From assembly GCA_948144175.1 (NCBI GenBank), contig CANXME010000312.1, positions 48,499 through 112,498 on the forward strand: DNA of 64,000 nucleotides. The letters run 5' to 3'. The notes under the pieces are model-generated. The model was not told the DNA's origin. It saw nothing but the letters and a program-made list of their open reading frames with translations, and did no database searches. Numbering within the stretch: position 1 is the stretch's first letter; each line of letters opens with the position of its first letter. This stretch comes from Closterium sp. NIES-65 (lineage: Eukaryota > Streptophyta > Zygnematophyceae > Desmidiales > Closteriaceae). Position numbers and translations under genes: made by a program. Of the stretch, positions 10,734 to 23,014 are shown piece by piece.

Positions 10734-10850
10734 TGAGAAGAAACGAGGATGAATGACTAAGGAATGAAAGTGATACAAGTATGCAACCCTAGCATTGTGT
10801 ACCCCATATAGGCTACCCCACTACAGCCTACACAACATTATAATTTGACA
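10734..10850 (-). repeat. 5' LTR of copia element H
   Basis: 117 bp, paired with 3290-3406. Target-site copy CTTCG follows at 10851-10855. Outside it, G's RT resumes. Confidence 0.9.
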
Positions 10851-10855
10851 CTTCG

Positions 10856-13116
10856 ATCTTCTTAGGATCCACGTGAACTCCTTGAGCGCTCACCATATGT
10901 CCAAGGAACTGGACTTTGTCCAACGCAAACTTGCTCTTGGATAGTTTCACGTAGAAGCGTTCTCGTCGAAGAATTTCAAACACCCGTCGCAGATGCTCAA
11001 CGTGCTTCTTCATGTCTTTCGAGTAGATCAGGATATCGTCCAAATATACCACCACGCACTCGTCCAGAAGGGGCCGAAGGATGTGGTTCATTTTCGCCTG
11101 AAATGTGGCTGGTGCGTTAGTGAGTCCGAATGGCATCACGAGATACTCGTATGACCCATACCGAGTTCGAAAGGCGGTTTTGTGGATAGAGTTGTCCGCC
11201 ATACGAATTTGCCAGTATCCCGATCTGAGGTCGAGCTTGGAGAATACCGTAGCACCGCGAAGTTGATCGAGTAAGTCGTCGATCCGTGGTATCGGGTATT
11301 CATTTTTTACAGTCTGCTTGTTCAAGGCTCGGTAGTCGATGCACATTCGCAGACTTCCGTCTGGCTTCGGAGTGAAGAGAACTAGAGCTCCGTACGGCGA
11401 AGTCGAAGGTCGAATCAGCCCTTTCTCCAGGAGATACTCTAATTGTTTTTTCATATCGGCAAGCTCTGTCGGGCTCAGCCGGTATGGTGCTCGGAACGTT
11501 GGCTTGGACCCCGGCTCTTCTACGATCTCGTGTTGATGTGTTCGGTATGGCGGTAGTTGATCACGTAAATCGTCGGGGAGAACGTCCTGGAACTCTTCAA
11601 GAATTTTCTTGACTGCTGGAGGAAGTTCCTGGGTCTGCTTCTCTCCGTTGTCTGCTTCGTTGACTATCGCCATGAATCCCGCCGTGGTCCGTTTGACGTC
11701 CTTTTCAAAGCGTGCGAGTGTCTCGACTGGAATATTTCTTGTGTCGTCCCATTTGGGAAGGCTGATTTTCCTCCCATTATTGTTGATGTTGGCCGTCCGG
11801 TTAACCCAGTTGATCTCGGGGTTGAACTTTTTAAGAAAGTCTCCCCCAAATATTACGTCGAGTCCTTTGATATTTGTGACGGGGAGAGCAGGCTTCCATC
11901 GAAGGGGTCCAATCTGGAGTAGTAACCGTGTTTCCCCGTAGATAGGTAGCTTACTGCCATCCACCATCGTTGCAGAGAAGCTTGAGGACTTGATTTCACC
12001 TCCGAGTCGATCGATTGCCTTTTTGTCATAGACGCTGTGCGACGCCCCGCTGTCCACGAGTGCTTGGAGGCGCTGTCCGTTGCAGATCACCTCGAGCAGG
12101 AGTGGTGAGCGTTGCTCGGAGTACCCAAAAATAGTCTCATTAATAGGATCATAGGGTACATCCCAATATTCAGTATACACCGTGGTTCCACTGTTTGCTC
12201 CTGGACAACCAGCTGGCCTGGGCTGCGTGGAGAAAAGCTCCTCTCCAACGCCAGGAGTAGAGGTAGTAACCGTACAGGTTGACCCTGAGGGGGTGGATCC
12301 GGTCGACGCCTGCGATCCACTGGATGCATCCTGGAGGGGTTTTCGGAGTTTCCGCAGCTTCTTTTGAACTCCCAGCTGCCTCTTCAGCTGCTTCAGCTCC
12401 ATAGACTTCTTCCCTGGGGAGTGGAGAGTCGTCTTGGGCTGGTTCCGGGAGAGGACGTTGACGCCGTGAAAAGGTCTACTCCTTTCCACACTCCTTAATT
12501 TTTTCCCCAGCTCCGTAGGCACCGGTACCACTTCTTTAATTCTCTGCTTCCTCTGGAGTTCTTCCCGGAGTTTGTTTATGGCTCCGGACCCGCGAAAATC
12601 ACCAGACTTCATTAAAGCATCTTCGAAAGATAACTTTAACGAATTCTGTTTTTTTCCGGGGTCGAATTGGAGAGTTCCCGTCTTGGTCGAGTTTGTTTTC
12701 GCGGAGGTTTTCTTTTCCTCGGCGAATCCCTCTGACAAATTTCGGTCAAGGGGCTTGGGATTTCGCCCTTGATTATCCAAATCTCGCGCCCAATGCTGTC
12801 CTTCAATTTCGATTCGGTCCAGATTGCGCTGACGCTTTCGGATCTGCTTTTCCTCGCCAGCACGATCCGCAATCACTGGCGAGATCCGTTTAGTTTCGTC
12901 TTTAGTTTCGTCACTCCCACGAGCTCGGAATGCCGCACGTGCAGATTTCATGTGAAAACAGTCGACAATCCGATGTCCGTTTCCGCCGCAAAATTCGCAA
13001 AACGTTTTGTTTTTTGCAGGTCGTGAATTCGCGTCGAATTTGTCGACTTCCATGGGGTCGGCGAACGTGGTTGCAGCCGAGCGATCCCCTTGTCGTGATC
13101 CGACGACGTGGGGCCG
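10856..13116 (-). pseudogene. gypsy nucleocapsid, protease and RT (element G)
   Basis: From [12 protein letters not shown] (13053) the frame runs about 730 residues to the H insertion. It has a CCHC zinc knuckle ([14 protein letters not shown]), a protease with [12 protein letters not shown], and a full gypsy [33 protein letters not shown] and the YLDDILIYS catalytic box, then [11 protein letters not shown]. The frame is the same as gag upstream, separated from it by TGA at 13117-13119. It is interrupted by copia H exactly after DPKKIE and resumes at 3284. Confidence 0.92.
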
Positions 13117-13830
13117 TCATGTTCCGGAGTTGACCAAGTCAAAACGCTCCGCGGCCGATACGATTTCGCTGTAGCTGCTGCAATTCGCTGCTGCAACCTG
13201 GCGCCGAATGTCGGTTTTCAGCCCCGCAATGTAGGACTGAATTTTTTCGCCCTCGGTAATGTCGGGAATGCGATTATAAAATTCCTCCATCTGCTGCGTG
13301 TATTGCGCGACACTCCCGAATCGCCTATGGTGATGTAATTTTTTGCGCGCAATATAAGTGGAATTAATCGGCTCAAAACGTTTGAGAAGGTCTGCCCGGA
13401 ACTGCTGCCACGTGGCTTCGCCCTGGAAAATGCTACTGTTGCTTCCGAGCCACTCGAGAGCTGGACCGCGCATCAACGTTGTCGCGAGGCGAATTTTCTC
13501 GCCGTCGTACTCCGTCGTCGACCATCCGATCGCCGCGAAATAAATTTCCATCGTCGCGAGCCACCGCCTGATGTCGGATTTTCGATCGCTAGGGTCGAAC
13601 GATTCCAGCGAGCGAAGTTTCGGAACCTCGAACTAACGCTGCGACTGCTGCGAAGTCGTCGAAGCAGGAATGTTCATGGTCGAGAGGAGCTGCGTAACGC
13701 GCTGCAGTTCGTTTCGCAGCTGCTCGTTCTCCAATCGCGACCGTTCAGTCGTCGCTCGCATCTCCGCTTCCATCTTGGCGATTTGCGCGAAGAGCTGCTG
13801 CGTAACGCCGTTGGTCGCCGGCGAACCCAT
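13117..13830 (-). pseudogene. gypsy gag (element G)
   Basis: ATG at 13830 starts MGSPATNGVTQQLFAQ, followed by a likely coiled coil rich in Glu, Arg and Leu (residues 15-50). TAG at 13633-13635 interrupts it after SQQSQR. The same frame goes on with the retrotransposon Gag fold: DRKSDIRRWLATMEIYF, MRGPALEWL, WQQFRADLLKRFEP, YTQQMEEFYNRIP. A TGA at 13117-13119 ends this part, after which the frame remains open into the zinc knuckle. Gypsy elements often use a single Gag-Pol frame, so these two stops are probably lesions. Confidence 0.85.
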
Positions 13831-13978
13831 CCTGTTCAGAAACCACGCGAGGGGGTTAATTCGAAAAGCGCGGAACTAGTGCTTACCAGAAATCGGCGTC
13901 GAATTGGTCGCCCCCGTCGGTTTTTCGAGGCGATTTTTTCCGCGACCGCTGCTTAGCCGAGAGTCGTCGAGTGAGAAC

Positions 13979-13992
13979 GGCTCTGATTACCA
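13979..13992 (-). promoter_or_regulatory. Primer-binding site of gypsy element G
   Basis: TGGTAATCAGAGCC on the minus strand, two bases inside the 5' LTR. It differs from the initiator-Met-type site by one inserted A. Confidence 0.7.
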
Positions 13993-13994
13993 AG

Positions 13995-14396
13995 TGTCAC
14001 AGGATCGAATTCTCAATCGAAACTTGTAACTAAAACTCAATACAAGGCATTTTTATACTCGGAAAATACAAGGATAAACGAGATAAAACGAACCTTCGGG
14101 AACACGCCCTTCCCGATACTACAATCACAAGTGCGCACAAGCACGCAAGGCTATTGGCACTTGGGATTACGCCCAGATTACACCGTATACACCACTGTCG
14201 GCGCTGTCGGTGCCGTATAATAGGTATGTCGGTGGGAAAAGTAGGAAATAAGAGAAATAAATAGAAGGCTCTAGAAAATAGAATAGTAGGCCGATTGAGA
14301 TGAGATAAAGACCAAAATAAAGAGGAGAAAAGGGAGAATAGGATAACGGAAAAATATAATGGTGAGAAAATATAATAACGGGGACGTCCTCTCACA
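13995..14396 (-). repeat. 5' LTR of gypsy element G
   Basis: 402 bp, TGTGAGAGG...CCTGTGACA on the minus strand, AT-rich compared with its surroundings. It is followed by a primer site and gag. The partner LTR is outside the window, so its borders rest on TG/CA ends, the primer site and the sharp composition change at 14397. Confidence 0.75.
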
Positions 14397-14760
14397 GCTG
14401 CCCTCCTGCCGGCAACTCCTGTTGTCCTCCTGCCGGCAACTCCTGCTGCCCTCCAGTCGGCAGCTCCTGCTGCCCTCGTGCGTGTAGCTCCCGCTGCCCT
14501 CCCACCACCAGCTCCTGCACCTCTCCCGCCGGCCGCTCCTGTTGCTCTCTTGCCGGAAGTACTTGCTGCTCTCCTGCCGGCAGCACCCGCTGCCCTCCTG
14601 CCTGCAGCTCTTGCTGCCCTTTCACCGACAGCTCTTGCTCCCCTCCCACCGACAGCTCCTGCTGCCATTTCGCCGACACCTCTTGCTCCCCTCCCACAGA
14701 CAACTCCTGCTGCCCTCCCGCCAACAGCACATGCTGCCCCCTTGCTTGTGACCTCCCGGC
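14397..14760. repeat. 24-bp minisatellite next to gypsy LTR
   Basis: About 15 imperfect copies of a 24-bp unit built on TGCCGGCAACTCCTGC. The period is a multiple of three, so both strands have long frames (minus strand: repeats of QQELPAGG). I see no domain and do not call a gene, though an expanded coding repeat cannot be excluded. Confidence 0.75.
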
Positions 14761-15489
14761 CTCCCCCGACAGCCGATTCTGCTGGTCCCCTTCCTGCCAC
14801 AAGGATTGGGTCCCCGCTTGACTCCCCTGCTGCAAGTCCGCCCGAGCTCTCCGCCTTCATTCCTGCCTTTGGGCCAGGTGAGGCCTGCGCGGAGCTGTGA
14901 GGGCCGGGCGTGCTGAGGGATTTCCGAGGGCATGCCGCCGCCTATCGTGAGACTCCTGCAGTCGCCGACGGTGTGCCTCCCATGCAGCCACCGCCGCGTC
15001 ATCACCGGTACCTTGCCCGTGCACCCCATGACCGCACTCGCCCTCGTCCGTCGCGTCCAGGTCCCGGCTGGAGATGGTGTCGCTGCCGCCTACGAAGCCG
15101 TCGAGGGTGTCTTTGGGTGGTTCCTCCATCCCCCCCTCTGTAGAGATGGGTCCATACCTTTGTCGCTTGCTGGGCTTGCCAAAAGGCAGAGTGCATCTCA
15201 TGGTGGAGGCGAGAGACTCGTGGGTATTGCATGCTCAGCGCTGACTCTCTAGGTCTCTTATGGCCAAACGCACACGGATCTTCCTCCCCCGGTCTGGGGG
15301 GTCTGGGTCATCGTTCATGGCGTAAGGCGTTTGCGGGAAGCGCTAGAGGAGCACCTCCCGCCTTCGAAAAAAGGTCTGCAGTCTAGGTGAGCGTCGCTAA
15401 CGTACGTAGGCTCCTCGATACGCGTGGACGCTCTTACCCGCGGGTGTTGCTACCCAGGCACGTATCTCGCCGTGTGGACCCTCCTACGC
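14761..15489. other. Unassigned non-repetitive region, no gene recognised
   Basis: Short overlapping frames on both strands, none with a recognisable domain. It lies between the 24-bp and the 20-bp arrays and is part of the target DNA into which G and F inserted. Confidence 0.4.
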
Positions 15490-15890
15490 GCAAATGTCGC
15501 TGCTTGGGCGTGGATCTCGCTGCTACGGCGCGGATTTCGCTGCTACGGCGCGGATTTCACTCCTACGGCGCGGATTTCGCTGCTACGGCGCCGATTTCGC
15601 TCCCTGAGCGCGGCTTGTGCTGTTATTGAGCGGATGTCGCTGCTACAGCGTAGTTTTCGACGCCTAGGCGCGGATGTCGCTGCGACAGCATGGTTTTTGC
15701 TGCCACGGCGTGGATTTCTCTGCTACGGCCTGGATGTCGCTGCTACGGCGTGGATTTCACTGCTACGGCGTGAATTTCGCTGCCACGGCTCCAGATTTTG
15801 CACCTACAGCGAGGATCTCGTTGCTACGGCGCGGGTTTCGCTGCTGCGGCCCGGACTCCGCTGCCTAGCTGCGCGCTGCTACCTGCAGTT
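15490..15890. repeat. 20-bp minisatellite (GCTGCTACGGCGCGGATTTC)
   Basis: Roughly 20 degenerate copies with a clear 20-bp period. Related short motifs (GGCGGCTAGATCGCGGG) continue to 16010 and resume beyond element F at 23139, so F inserted into this repetitive tract. Confidence 0.8.
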
Positions 15891-16010
15891 CGCGGACTAA
15901 GCGGCCAAATCACGGGTTGGTCAGCAAGGTCGCGCCTTTGCGGCTAGGTCGCGGGCTTGGCGGCTAAATCGTGGGCTGAGCGGCTAAGATGCGGGCTGGG
16001 GGGCTAGATC

Positions 16011-16135
16011 TGTGGAGAAATGAGGAATGAATGACTAAGGAGAATGTGGGTACAAGTAGGAAAACCTAAAAGTGTTGTACCCCATATTGTCTACCCAACT
16101 ACAGCCTACACAGACTATAGCATATGAGTTCGACA
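16011..16135 (-). repeat. 3' LTR of copia element F
   Basis: 125 bp, TGTCGAAC...CTCCACA on the minus strand, preceded by polypurine tract TATGGGGGTG. Confidence 0.88.
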
Positions 16136-16332
16136 CACCCCCATAGGCAAAGTGGGGGAGAACAAGAGGTCACAAGACCAGTCAAGCAAAGCAAAGCAAG
16201 CTCAGGATGGATCACAACGTCACCACACATTCCGAGCACAAGGTCAAGGCCACAAGGCCAGTTCACATGCAAGATCATATATAAAGGTAAACAACCAAGT
16301 GCAGGTATAGAAAGATCACAATACAAGCAAGG

Positions 16333-17828
16333 TCAAGAAGTGAGCAAGTGAGGCCAAGTAGACACAAGACGTAGCATCGTACAGAAGCGCTGATGATCAC
16401 AAGGCGGAAGTGCCTTGGTAAAGATATCAGCAGTGTTGGCCTCAGAGGCCACGTAGGTGAGGCGGAGCTGACCACGCTGCTGCAGCTCACGAGCAAGGAA
16501 GTAGCGAAGAGCAATGTGCTTCGTTCTGTGCTCCCGACACAAGGCCAGCATGGCCTTGTTGTCTACGTACAGAACTGGAGGAGAACGAGGCGGCTCTCCT
16601 AGGTCAGGTACGTGAGCCAGCGTAGCTCCTGTGCAGCCATGGCCTTCGCGTAGATCTCAGCCTCAAAGCTGGAGCCGAGAACAGAAGACGAGCGGGTTGA
16701 CCGCCACGAAACAGAGCCGGAGCCAAGGCTGAAGGTCTAACCCTGTGACGACCGCTGCGTAGCCTGGTCGTCAGCCCAAGAAGCGTCTGCGTGACCTGTG
16801 AGGACCACTCGACGTCGCCCTCCAAGCGCTAGCCCCATGCCCGACGTACTGCACAAGTAGCGCAACACCCTCTTCGCTGCAGCCATGTGCTCTGGTCGGT
16901 GTCTCCCAGGAGCAACATAGCGTGCCAAGATGCTAAGAGGGCATGCAAGGTCAGGTCATGTGCAGGTCATCAGGTACATGAGGCACCCAACAAGCTCTGG
17001 GTACGGGCCACTCGCCTCTACAGACTCATCCGAAGGCAGAGCTGAGAGCGAGTGGCGAGTAGACAGAGGAGTGGCCTGAGGGGAGGAGTACGTGAAGTCG
17101 AAGCGCTGAAGGACCTGCTGCACCATGTGTGACTGAGTCAGGGTAATGGTGCGCTGTGCTCTGTCCCGGGTGATCTGCAAGCCACGGTAGTTGCGCAGTT
17201 CACCCAGGTCTGTGCACGTGTGTCTCTTCAGCAGCTCGGACTTCACGTGGGCGAGTCCAGTAGTGTCAGCAGTGGCAAAGACCAAGTCGTCGACGTACAC
17301 GAGGATGTAGAACAGCGGCAAAGAGGTGTCGGTGCGCAGAAACAGCGACGGGTCGGCTGTAGAAAGAGCAAACCCAAGAGCCGCAAGTGTAGTCCTCAGT
17401 GTGTCGTGCCACTCACGGGGCGCCTGGCGGAGACCGTAGACTGGCCGCCGGAGGCTCCACTGGGTACCTGCAGGAAACGACCCAGTGAAGCCAGGTGGGC
17501 GGCGCAACCAGATCTCGTCGTGCAGGCTGCCCTGCAGGAAAGCTCTGCTGAAGTCAAGAGAGTGAAGCTCGTAGTCGCGCTGAGCGGCTATGTGCAGCAG
17601 CACCCGAAGAGTGGTCATCTTCGGGGTGGGAGAGAAGGTCTGAAAGTAGTCAACTCCCTGCCGCTGACTGAAGCCTCGAGCCACGTAACGCGCCTTGAAG
17701 ACAGGCGGAGAACCCGGCAGCCGCTTCACCCTGAAAATCCACATGCCACTGACGATGTTCGCCCCAGGTGGGGGAACCTCGTCGACGTAGGTGCCTGTGG
17801 ACTTCGAGGAAGCCATCTCTACGTCCAT
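16333..17828 (-). pseudogene. copia RT and RNase H (element F)
   Basis: RT begins near 17828 (MDVEMASSKSTGTYVDE) with WIFRVKRLPG, FSRAFLQG and the catalytic YVDDLVFA. TGA at 16956-16958 replaces Arg of TRPDL (CGA in relatives). RNase H follows (LTGHADASWADDQ); a TAG near 16738 replaces Tyr of SQGYTF and the frame is disturbed again before LALCREHRTKHIALRYF. The protein would end HLLTS with TGA at 16333-16335, the same end as B and H. Confidence 0.88.
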
Positions 17829-20272
17829 GGCTGACTGTCACTGTGAGGAGTAGGGACATCCGGGTCTCCCTTAGGGGCAATCAGCGTGGACACGAGATGA
17901 GGCAAAGCAGCAGCAAAACACTGGAATTCCTCCTGCCTGTCCTCAAGGACGTCCGTGCTAAGAACACACTCACCCTCGACGGACGGAGGACAGACGGACG
18001 GAGGACAGACAGACTTAGACTCAGCAACAAGACTAGTGGCGTAGTCTAGACGACAGCGAGCAGCAAAGTCGACAAGTTCAGCAACCAAGGCAGACGCAGC
18101 AGTGGACTCAAAGGAAGGGTTAGTGACAACAGTAGCCAGGAGACGCGTGACAGTAGGACTGGCAGCACGAAGAGAGTTAGACTCCGAATCAGAAAGGAAA
18201 GGAAGGGAGGACTCTGGAGGAGACGGCAACGGGACACGCAGAGGAGCAGTGGAAGGACGCAGTGCCATCTGGTGTGTGCCCAGGACGGCTAGAAGACCTG
18301 GACGCGGAGCACGACTACGAGTGCGAGCAGCAAGAACAGGCGACGCAGGATGAGACGCAGGCTCACGACGCTCAGCAAGACCTCCAGTAGGACCAGTGTA
18401 GGGAGAAGGAGCAGGTAAGGGGGGGGCTGGCTGTAACTATGACCGCGACTAGACAGGCTGTGGACACTCTAAGGGAGGAGCAGGACCAGTAGAGGGCGGG
18501 AGACCAAGAACCTGCTCAAGGAGCGGAACAAAGTACGGCCGCGGCCGCGCAGCGCCTCTAGAACCAGCAGGGACAGCACCAGTAACCCCAGCGGCGGCAC
18601 TAGCGCCAGCAGCACCTCCAGCTCCAACAGCGCCAACTCCTGCACCCTCAGAAGCACGAGCGCCAGCAGCACCTCTAGCGCCAACACCCCCAGCTGCTCC
18701 AGCTCCAGCATGACCGTCAGCTCTAGTACCGCCAGCAGCTCCAGCAGTACCGACTCCAGTAGCCCCAGCAGCACCCCCTGTCTCAGCAGCTCCAGTACCG
18801 CCAGTACGAGCACCTCCAGGACCAGCAGCAACAGTAGCACCTCCAACTCCAGCAGCACGGCTCCTGCGCCGGGCAAACCACTCGCGCAGCTCCTGCGGAG
18901 AGGGTAGCTCCCGCCTCGACGAAGCACCGCCAGAGGCCACACGAGCAGACCCAGCACCCCCAGGCTCCGCACCCCCAGGCTCCGAACCCCCAGGCTCAGC
19001 ACCCCCAGGCTCAGCACCCCCAGACCCGGCACCCGCACGCTCAGCACCCCTAGACTAAGCACCCCCAGGCTGCGCACCCCCAGGCTCAGCACCCCCAGAC
19101 CCAACACCCGCATGCTCAGCACCCCTAGCAGCACCAGAGTCAACAGCTACCTTGACAGGCTCTACTGCGTCTACCTGGGACACACCTGACGGGGCAGGAC
19201 CCTGAGGGGGGAGAGGGTCTACCGAGGGAGGACTTGGCGCAAGGAAGAGCGGCGGCAGGGGGAGGGGCGCAGTGCGATAGGGGAAGAGACGGCAGTAAGG
19301 CACCAACTCGTCAAAGGTGACGTCCTGGGAGGACAAAACATGGCGCGAGGTGGGGTGGTAAAACTGCCAACCAGGCGCATCAGGGGGGAAGCCAAGGAAG
19401 ACGCAGGGAACAGCACGGGGGGACAGCTTGTCCGCAGACAAGTCGCGGACAAACGCCCGAGATCCCCAGACACGAAACGCAGACGCATCGCCAACCTTCC
19501 CCGTCCACCGCAAGGTGGGGGAGGTTTCTGGCAAGGAGACCCGGGGCTGAAGGTTGAGCTGATGCGCTGCGTACTGAACCGCAAACGGCCACAGAAAATG
19601 GGGAGCAGCCGCATGGATCATGGACGTACGAGCGACGTCCATGACCATGCCAATGCAGCACTCAGCAATCCTATTTTGTTGTGGAGAGGCCGGAAGCGTG
19701 AAGGTCTGGCGGATGCCCTGTGCACGACAGAAGGCTCCCAGACGAGCAGAGGAAAACTCCCCGCCTCTGTCAGAGTGCAGACGCAGAACAGGAAAGTCCG
19801 AGCCGAAACTCTCTCTGAGCTGGAGACGAGCCGCGCGGATCCAGTCGATCAACACCTCAGTGACGTCACCCTTGTTGCGCAAGGGGAACACCATGGTGTA
19901 ACGCGAGTAGTCGTCAACTACCAACGAGAAGTAACGCTCGTGACCCTGGCCACGGACGCGGGCGGGGCCCCACACGTCCATGTGAAGAGTCTGCAGCGGA
20001 GCCTCTGTCGGATGAAACTCGGAGGAGTGAGGGGCGGCGCGCTGCCGCCCCTCAACGCAAGGAATGCAGGTAGGGGCAGGCCCCGGAGGGAGGGGAGGGA
20101 GGGACCGGGGGAGACCAGAGACAAGGACACGGGAGGCCATGCCTCGGAGACGAGGCAGGGAGGGGTGACCAAGGCGGTGGTGCCAAAGGAGAGTCTGGTG
20201 GGACAGGAGACGACACGAGCAGGGAGCAGACTCAGGACCAGACCTGGACGCTGCAGCAAACACCTGACCCAA
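17829..20272 (-). pseudogene. copia integrase and linker (element F)
   Basis: Integrase from about 20272 with WHHRLGHPSLPRL, MDVWGP, HSDRGGEF and NRIAECC: the catalytic Glu remains but the surrounding NGIAERR is altered. The linker has GGAEP-type repeats, SPQELREWFARRRSR (near 18870-18905), then the conserved segment SPTVTRLLATVV...FAARCRLDY. CPPSV is duplicated in tandem near 17985-18000. Frameshifts separate the linker pieces from RT. Confidence 0.85.
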
Positions 20273-22138
20273 CGCAGCTACCTGACCAGATTCAGCAACC
20301 GGAGGAGACTCAGTAGTCAGTGTTTACAGGCTCGACCCCGGCCGACGGGTAAACGTGGCCAAGTGTCGGCCCGTCCGAGCACACGTACAGTGGGTCACCC
20401 GCTGACTCGCAAGAGTGAACTGATCAACCCCCCCATCCTGTAGATCAGCACCACTCACCAAGTTCGTAGAGAACGAGGGGAGGTAGAGACCTGACAGGGT
20501 GCCAGAGGGGGCTGCGCGACACGGTAAGCCAGTTGAGAAGCTAGGAAGGACAGGACCCCCAGAGGGGTCCACCAGGGAGACCACAACCGGCCGACTAAGC
20601 GGCGTAAGCGTGGTGCGGTCTCGAAAGAAGGAGCGGGAAGCACCCGAGTCAAGGGTGAAGGTGTGTAAGGCCTGAGCCGACGTGGTACCTGAGAGAGCAG
20701 ACTCACCAGCACCTGGGGCAGTAGACGCACTAGCACCTAGAGCAGCAGCCTCACCACCACCTAGAGCAGCAGCCTCAATGCCCGGGTCAGGCGGAACACA
20801 CAGGTAACAGTCACCCTCATCACTAGTAGACACAGCATACATGGGAGCAAGAATAGCATCATAGTCAAGATTAAAGACAGCTCTCCCCAGCGAAGGATCT
20901 CAGTGGCGTCAAGGAAGTGGAGACGCCAAGCGTCCATCAGGCAGCCGAAGCAGCGCTGGGTGGAGTGCGATCCCCCGCACTGCTCACCAGCACGGTCGCC
21001 GGTACGGAGGACGTAGGTACAGGGACCAGTACCCCCACCGCGCTGACGCCCAGCGTACCACTCACGAAGCTGCTGGGGGGACGGGGTCTCACGAGTGCGC
21101 TGCTGCTGCTGGCGCTGACCACCAATTAAGCCGCCCCGATGCGAAGAGCCACCCCGACTAGCTCCACCTCCTCTGCCGCCACCTCCGCCACCGCCGCCAC
21201 CGCCTCCTCCTCCGCTCCCACCGCCTCCGCCGCCACCACCGCCACCGAAGCCCCCACCCCCGCCACCACTCCCACCACCACCCCCACTCCCTCCGCCTTC
21301 TCCACCTCCACCTCCACCGCCCCCGCCAGCCCCTCCAGCGCCCTTGCCCCCCTTGCCCTTGCCGGTGCGGCGTCGCCCGCTAGGGGCAGACGCAGCGCCG
21401 ACCGACTCGGTGCCAACGAAGTCGACGGCAGCACCAGAGGCAACAGAGGGCAAAAGGGGGGAGGGGGAGCACCCCTCAAAGACAGGGGCACACGGGTCAC
21501 CTCGAGAGGCTCCTACAGCGACTATACTCTTCTCAGCTGCCAGGAGGCTCTCCTCGAGGAGGTCAACGGTGAGTGTGGTGGGGCAAACAGAGAGGAAGTG
21601 GTCCCTGACCGAGCGAAGGGAGTCAGGGAGCCGGGTGACTATGTAGTAGAGGGTGATGTACATGGGGGGGGGGGGGGTTCTTGGCGCAGAACTCAGCAGG
21701 AAGCGCAGCGCGGTAGCGGGTGTCACTAGTGCGAAGGTGCGTAACGAGGTCAGCGACAGTGGGAAAGGCGGCGAGGTCAGGAAACAGGTACGGCAGTATG
21801 AGGCGGCTAAGAGCAGCAGTGGCAGGGGAAGAGTAGCGTGCAACTACAGCGTCGTACAAGGTCTTAGCACTCTTGTACTGACTTAAGTGCGCACGCTCAG
21901 CGGTCGGTAAGTGGCGACGCACAGCAAGACGGGCAGCAGCATCGCATGTGGCCCACTGCGAGCGAACAGTGCTGTCAGCATCAGCAGGCGGGGCAGGAGA
22001 GGCACCGGAGGTGAGATCGAACAGGGAGAGTCCGTCTGCCCTATCGCACTGTAGGAAGAGCTGTAGGTCATCGACCCAGACCTCGAAGTCAACAGCACGA
22101 CCCTCAGCATCAAAGGTAAGGACACTGGGGGTAGCCAT
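20273..22138 (-). pseudogene. copia gag and protease (element F)
   Basis: Gag ATG is at 22138 (MATPSVLTFDAEGR), identical in position to H and E. A run of 14 G (21664-21677) shifts the frame after KNPPPP. The other frame carries SIVAVGASRGDP, a long poly-Gly tract, SPQQLREWYAGRQRGGG and an intact C-13-C-3-H-4-C motif. Another shift separates this from protease (LDSGASRSFFRDRT near 20640). A TAA replaces Tyr of SLYTL just before integrase. Confidence 0.86.
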
Positions 22139-22239
22139 GATAGCAGTGGTGTAGCAGGGAGTGCTCGCACCAGTCCGGGTGGGTAGGGCCGGGGCGCGCC
22201 GGTAGGAACAGGGCTTCAACTGCGGTGGCAGCGACTCGG

Positions 22240-22830
22240 CAGTGGCAGTAGCGGCTCGATGGCGGCTCGGCGGCAGCGGCTTGGTAGTGGCGGCTCGACG
22301 GCGGCTTCGGCGACTCGGCGGCTCGGCTGCTCGGCGGCTCGGCGGCTCGGCGGATCGGCTGCTCGGCGGCCCGGCGGCTCGGCGGCTCGGCTGCTCGGCG
22401 GTGAAGGGGTCGGGGAGGGGCCGAAAGGGGCGGCGACGGGGCCGCAAGGGGCGGCGACGGGGCCGCTAAGGGCGGCGACGAGGCCGCAAGGGGCTACGAC
22501 GGGGCCGCAAGGGGCGGCGACGGGGCCGCAAGGGGCGGCGACGGGGCCGCTAAGGGCACCGACGAGGCCGCAAGAGGGCGGCATAGGGGCCGCGAGAGGG
22601 CGGCGACGCGGCCGCGAGAGGGCGGCGACGAGGCCGCGAGGGCGGCGGCGGGGCCGCGAACGGCGGTGACGGGGCCTCGAGAGGGCGGCGACGGGGCCGC
22701 GAGAGGGCTGCGACAGGGCCGTGGAGGTGGGGCCGCAAGGGGTCGCTGAGGGCGGCGCGACGGGCCGCTCAGGGCGGCGCGACGGGCCGCTCAGGGCGGC
22801 GCGACGGGCCGCTAGGGGGTGGCGACAGGG
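22240..22830. repeat. GC-rich tandem repeats in leader of element F
   Basis: GGCGGCTCG-type 8-9-bp units (22300-22405) then GGGGCGGCGACGGGGCCGCAA-like units of about 21 bp (22425-22800). No gene. Confidence 0.8.
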
Positions 22831-22968
22831 TCGCGAGGGGCCGTGAGAGGGTGGGGGCCGCTAAGGGCGGCGCGACGGGTCGCTAAGGGGAGGGCGGCAC
22901 ACAGGGCGCGCCTCGGTCAGGGGCGACTCGATCTCAGGGCAGGAAAAAAAAAAAACTCGATTTTCAGT

Positions 22969-23014
22969 GGTGGGCCCTAGGAAAAGTTCCCACTAGGGAA
23001 CATTCTCTATACCA
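22969..23014 (-). promoter_or_regulatory. Leader signal of element F: PBS, hairpin, GGGCCCACC box
   Basis: Minus strand: TGGTATAGAG directly inside the LTR, inverted repeat GTTCCC and GGGAAC with a 4-nt loop (22986-23001), then GGGCCCACC (22969-22977), then poly-T and CCTGCCC. Confidence 0.65.

Larger units (their letters stand above)
3290..10850 (-). mobile_element. Ty1/copia retrotransposon H, complete but mutated, nested in G
   Basis: 7561 bp between 117-bp LTRs, with a 5-bp target-site duplication CTTCG (3285-3289 and 10851-10855). The LTRs differ at three positions, so insertion is fairly recent. Minus-strand order: 5' LTR, primer site, GC-rich leader, gag, protease, integrase, long Gly/Ala/Glu/Pro linker, RT, RNase H, 3' UTR, polypurine tract next to 3407, 3' LTR. 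Several stops and two frameshifts disable it. Confidence 0.93.
2208..14396 (-). mobile_element. Ty3/gypsy retrotransposon G, interrupted by A and H
   Basis: Minus-strand gypsy element with domain order gag, zinc knuckle, protease, RT, RNase H, integrase, which defines Ty3/gypsy. Its 5' LTR is at 13995-14396. Copia H (3290-10850, TSD CTTCG) splits it between RT and RNase H, and copia A truncates its integrase at 2208. Taking out H and one target-site copy restores one continuous frame. The remaining integrase and the 3' LTR are outside the window. Four other stop codons lie in frame, so this copy is dead. Confidence 0.9.

Noticed and set aside
15424..15900. Frame with repeated SLLRRGF words
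   Set aside because: Product of the 20-bp minisatellite, not a repeat protein.
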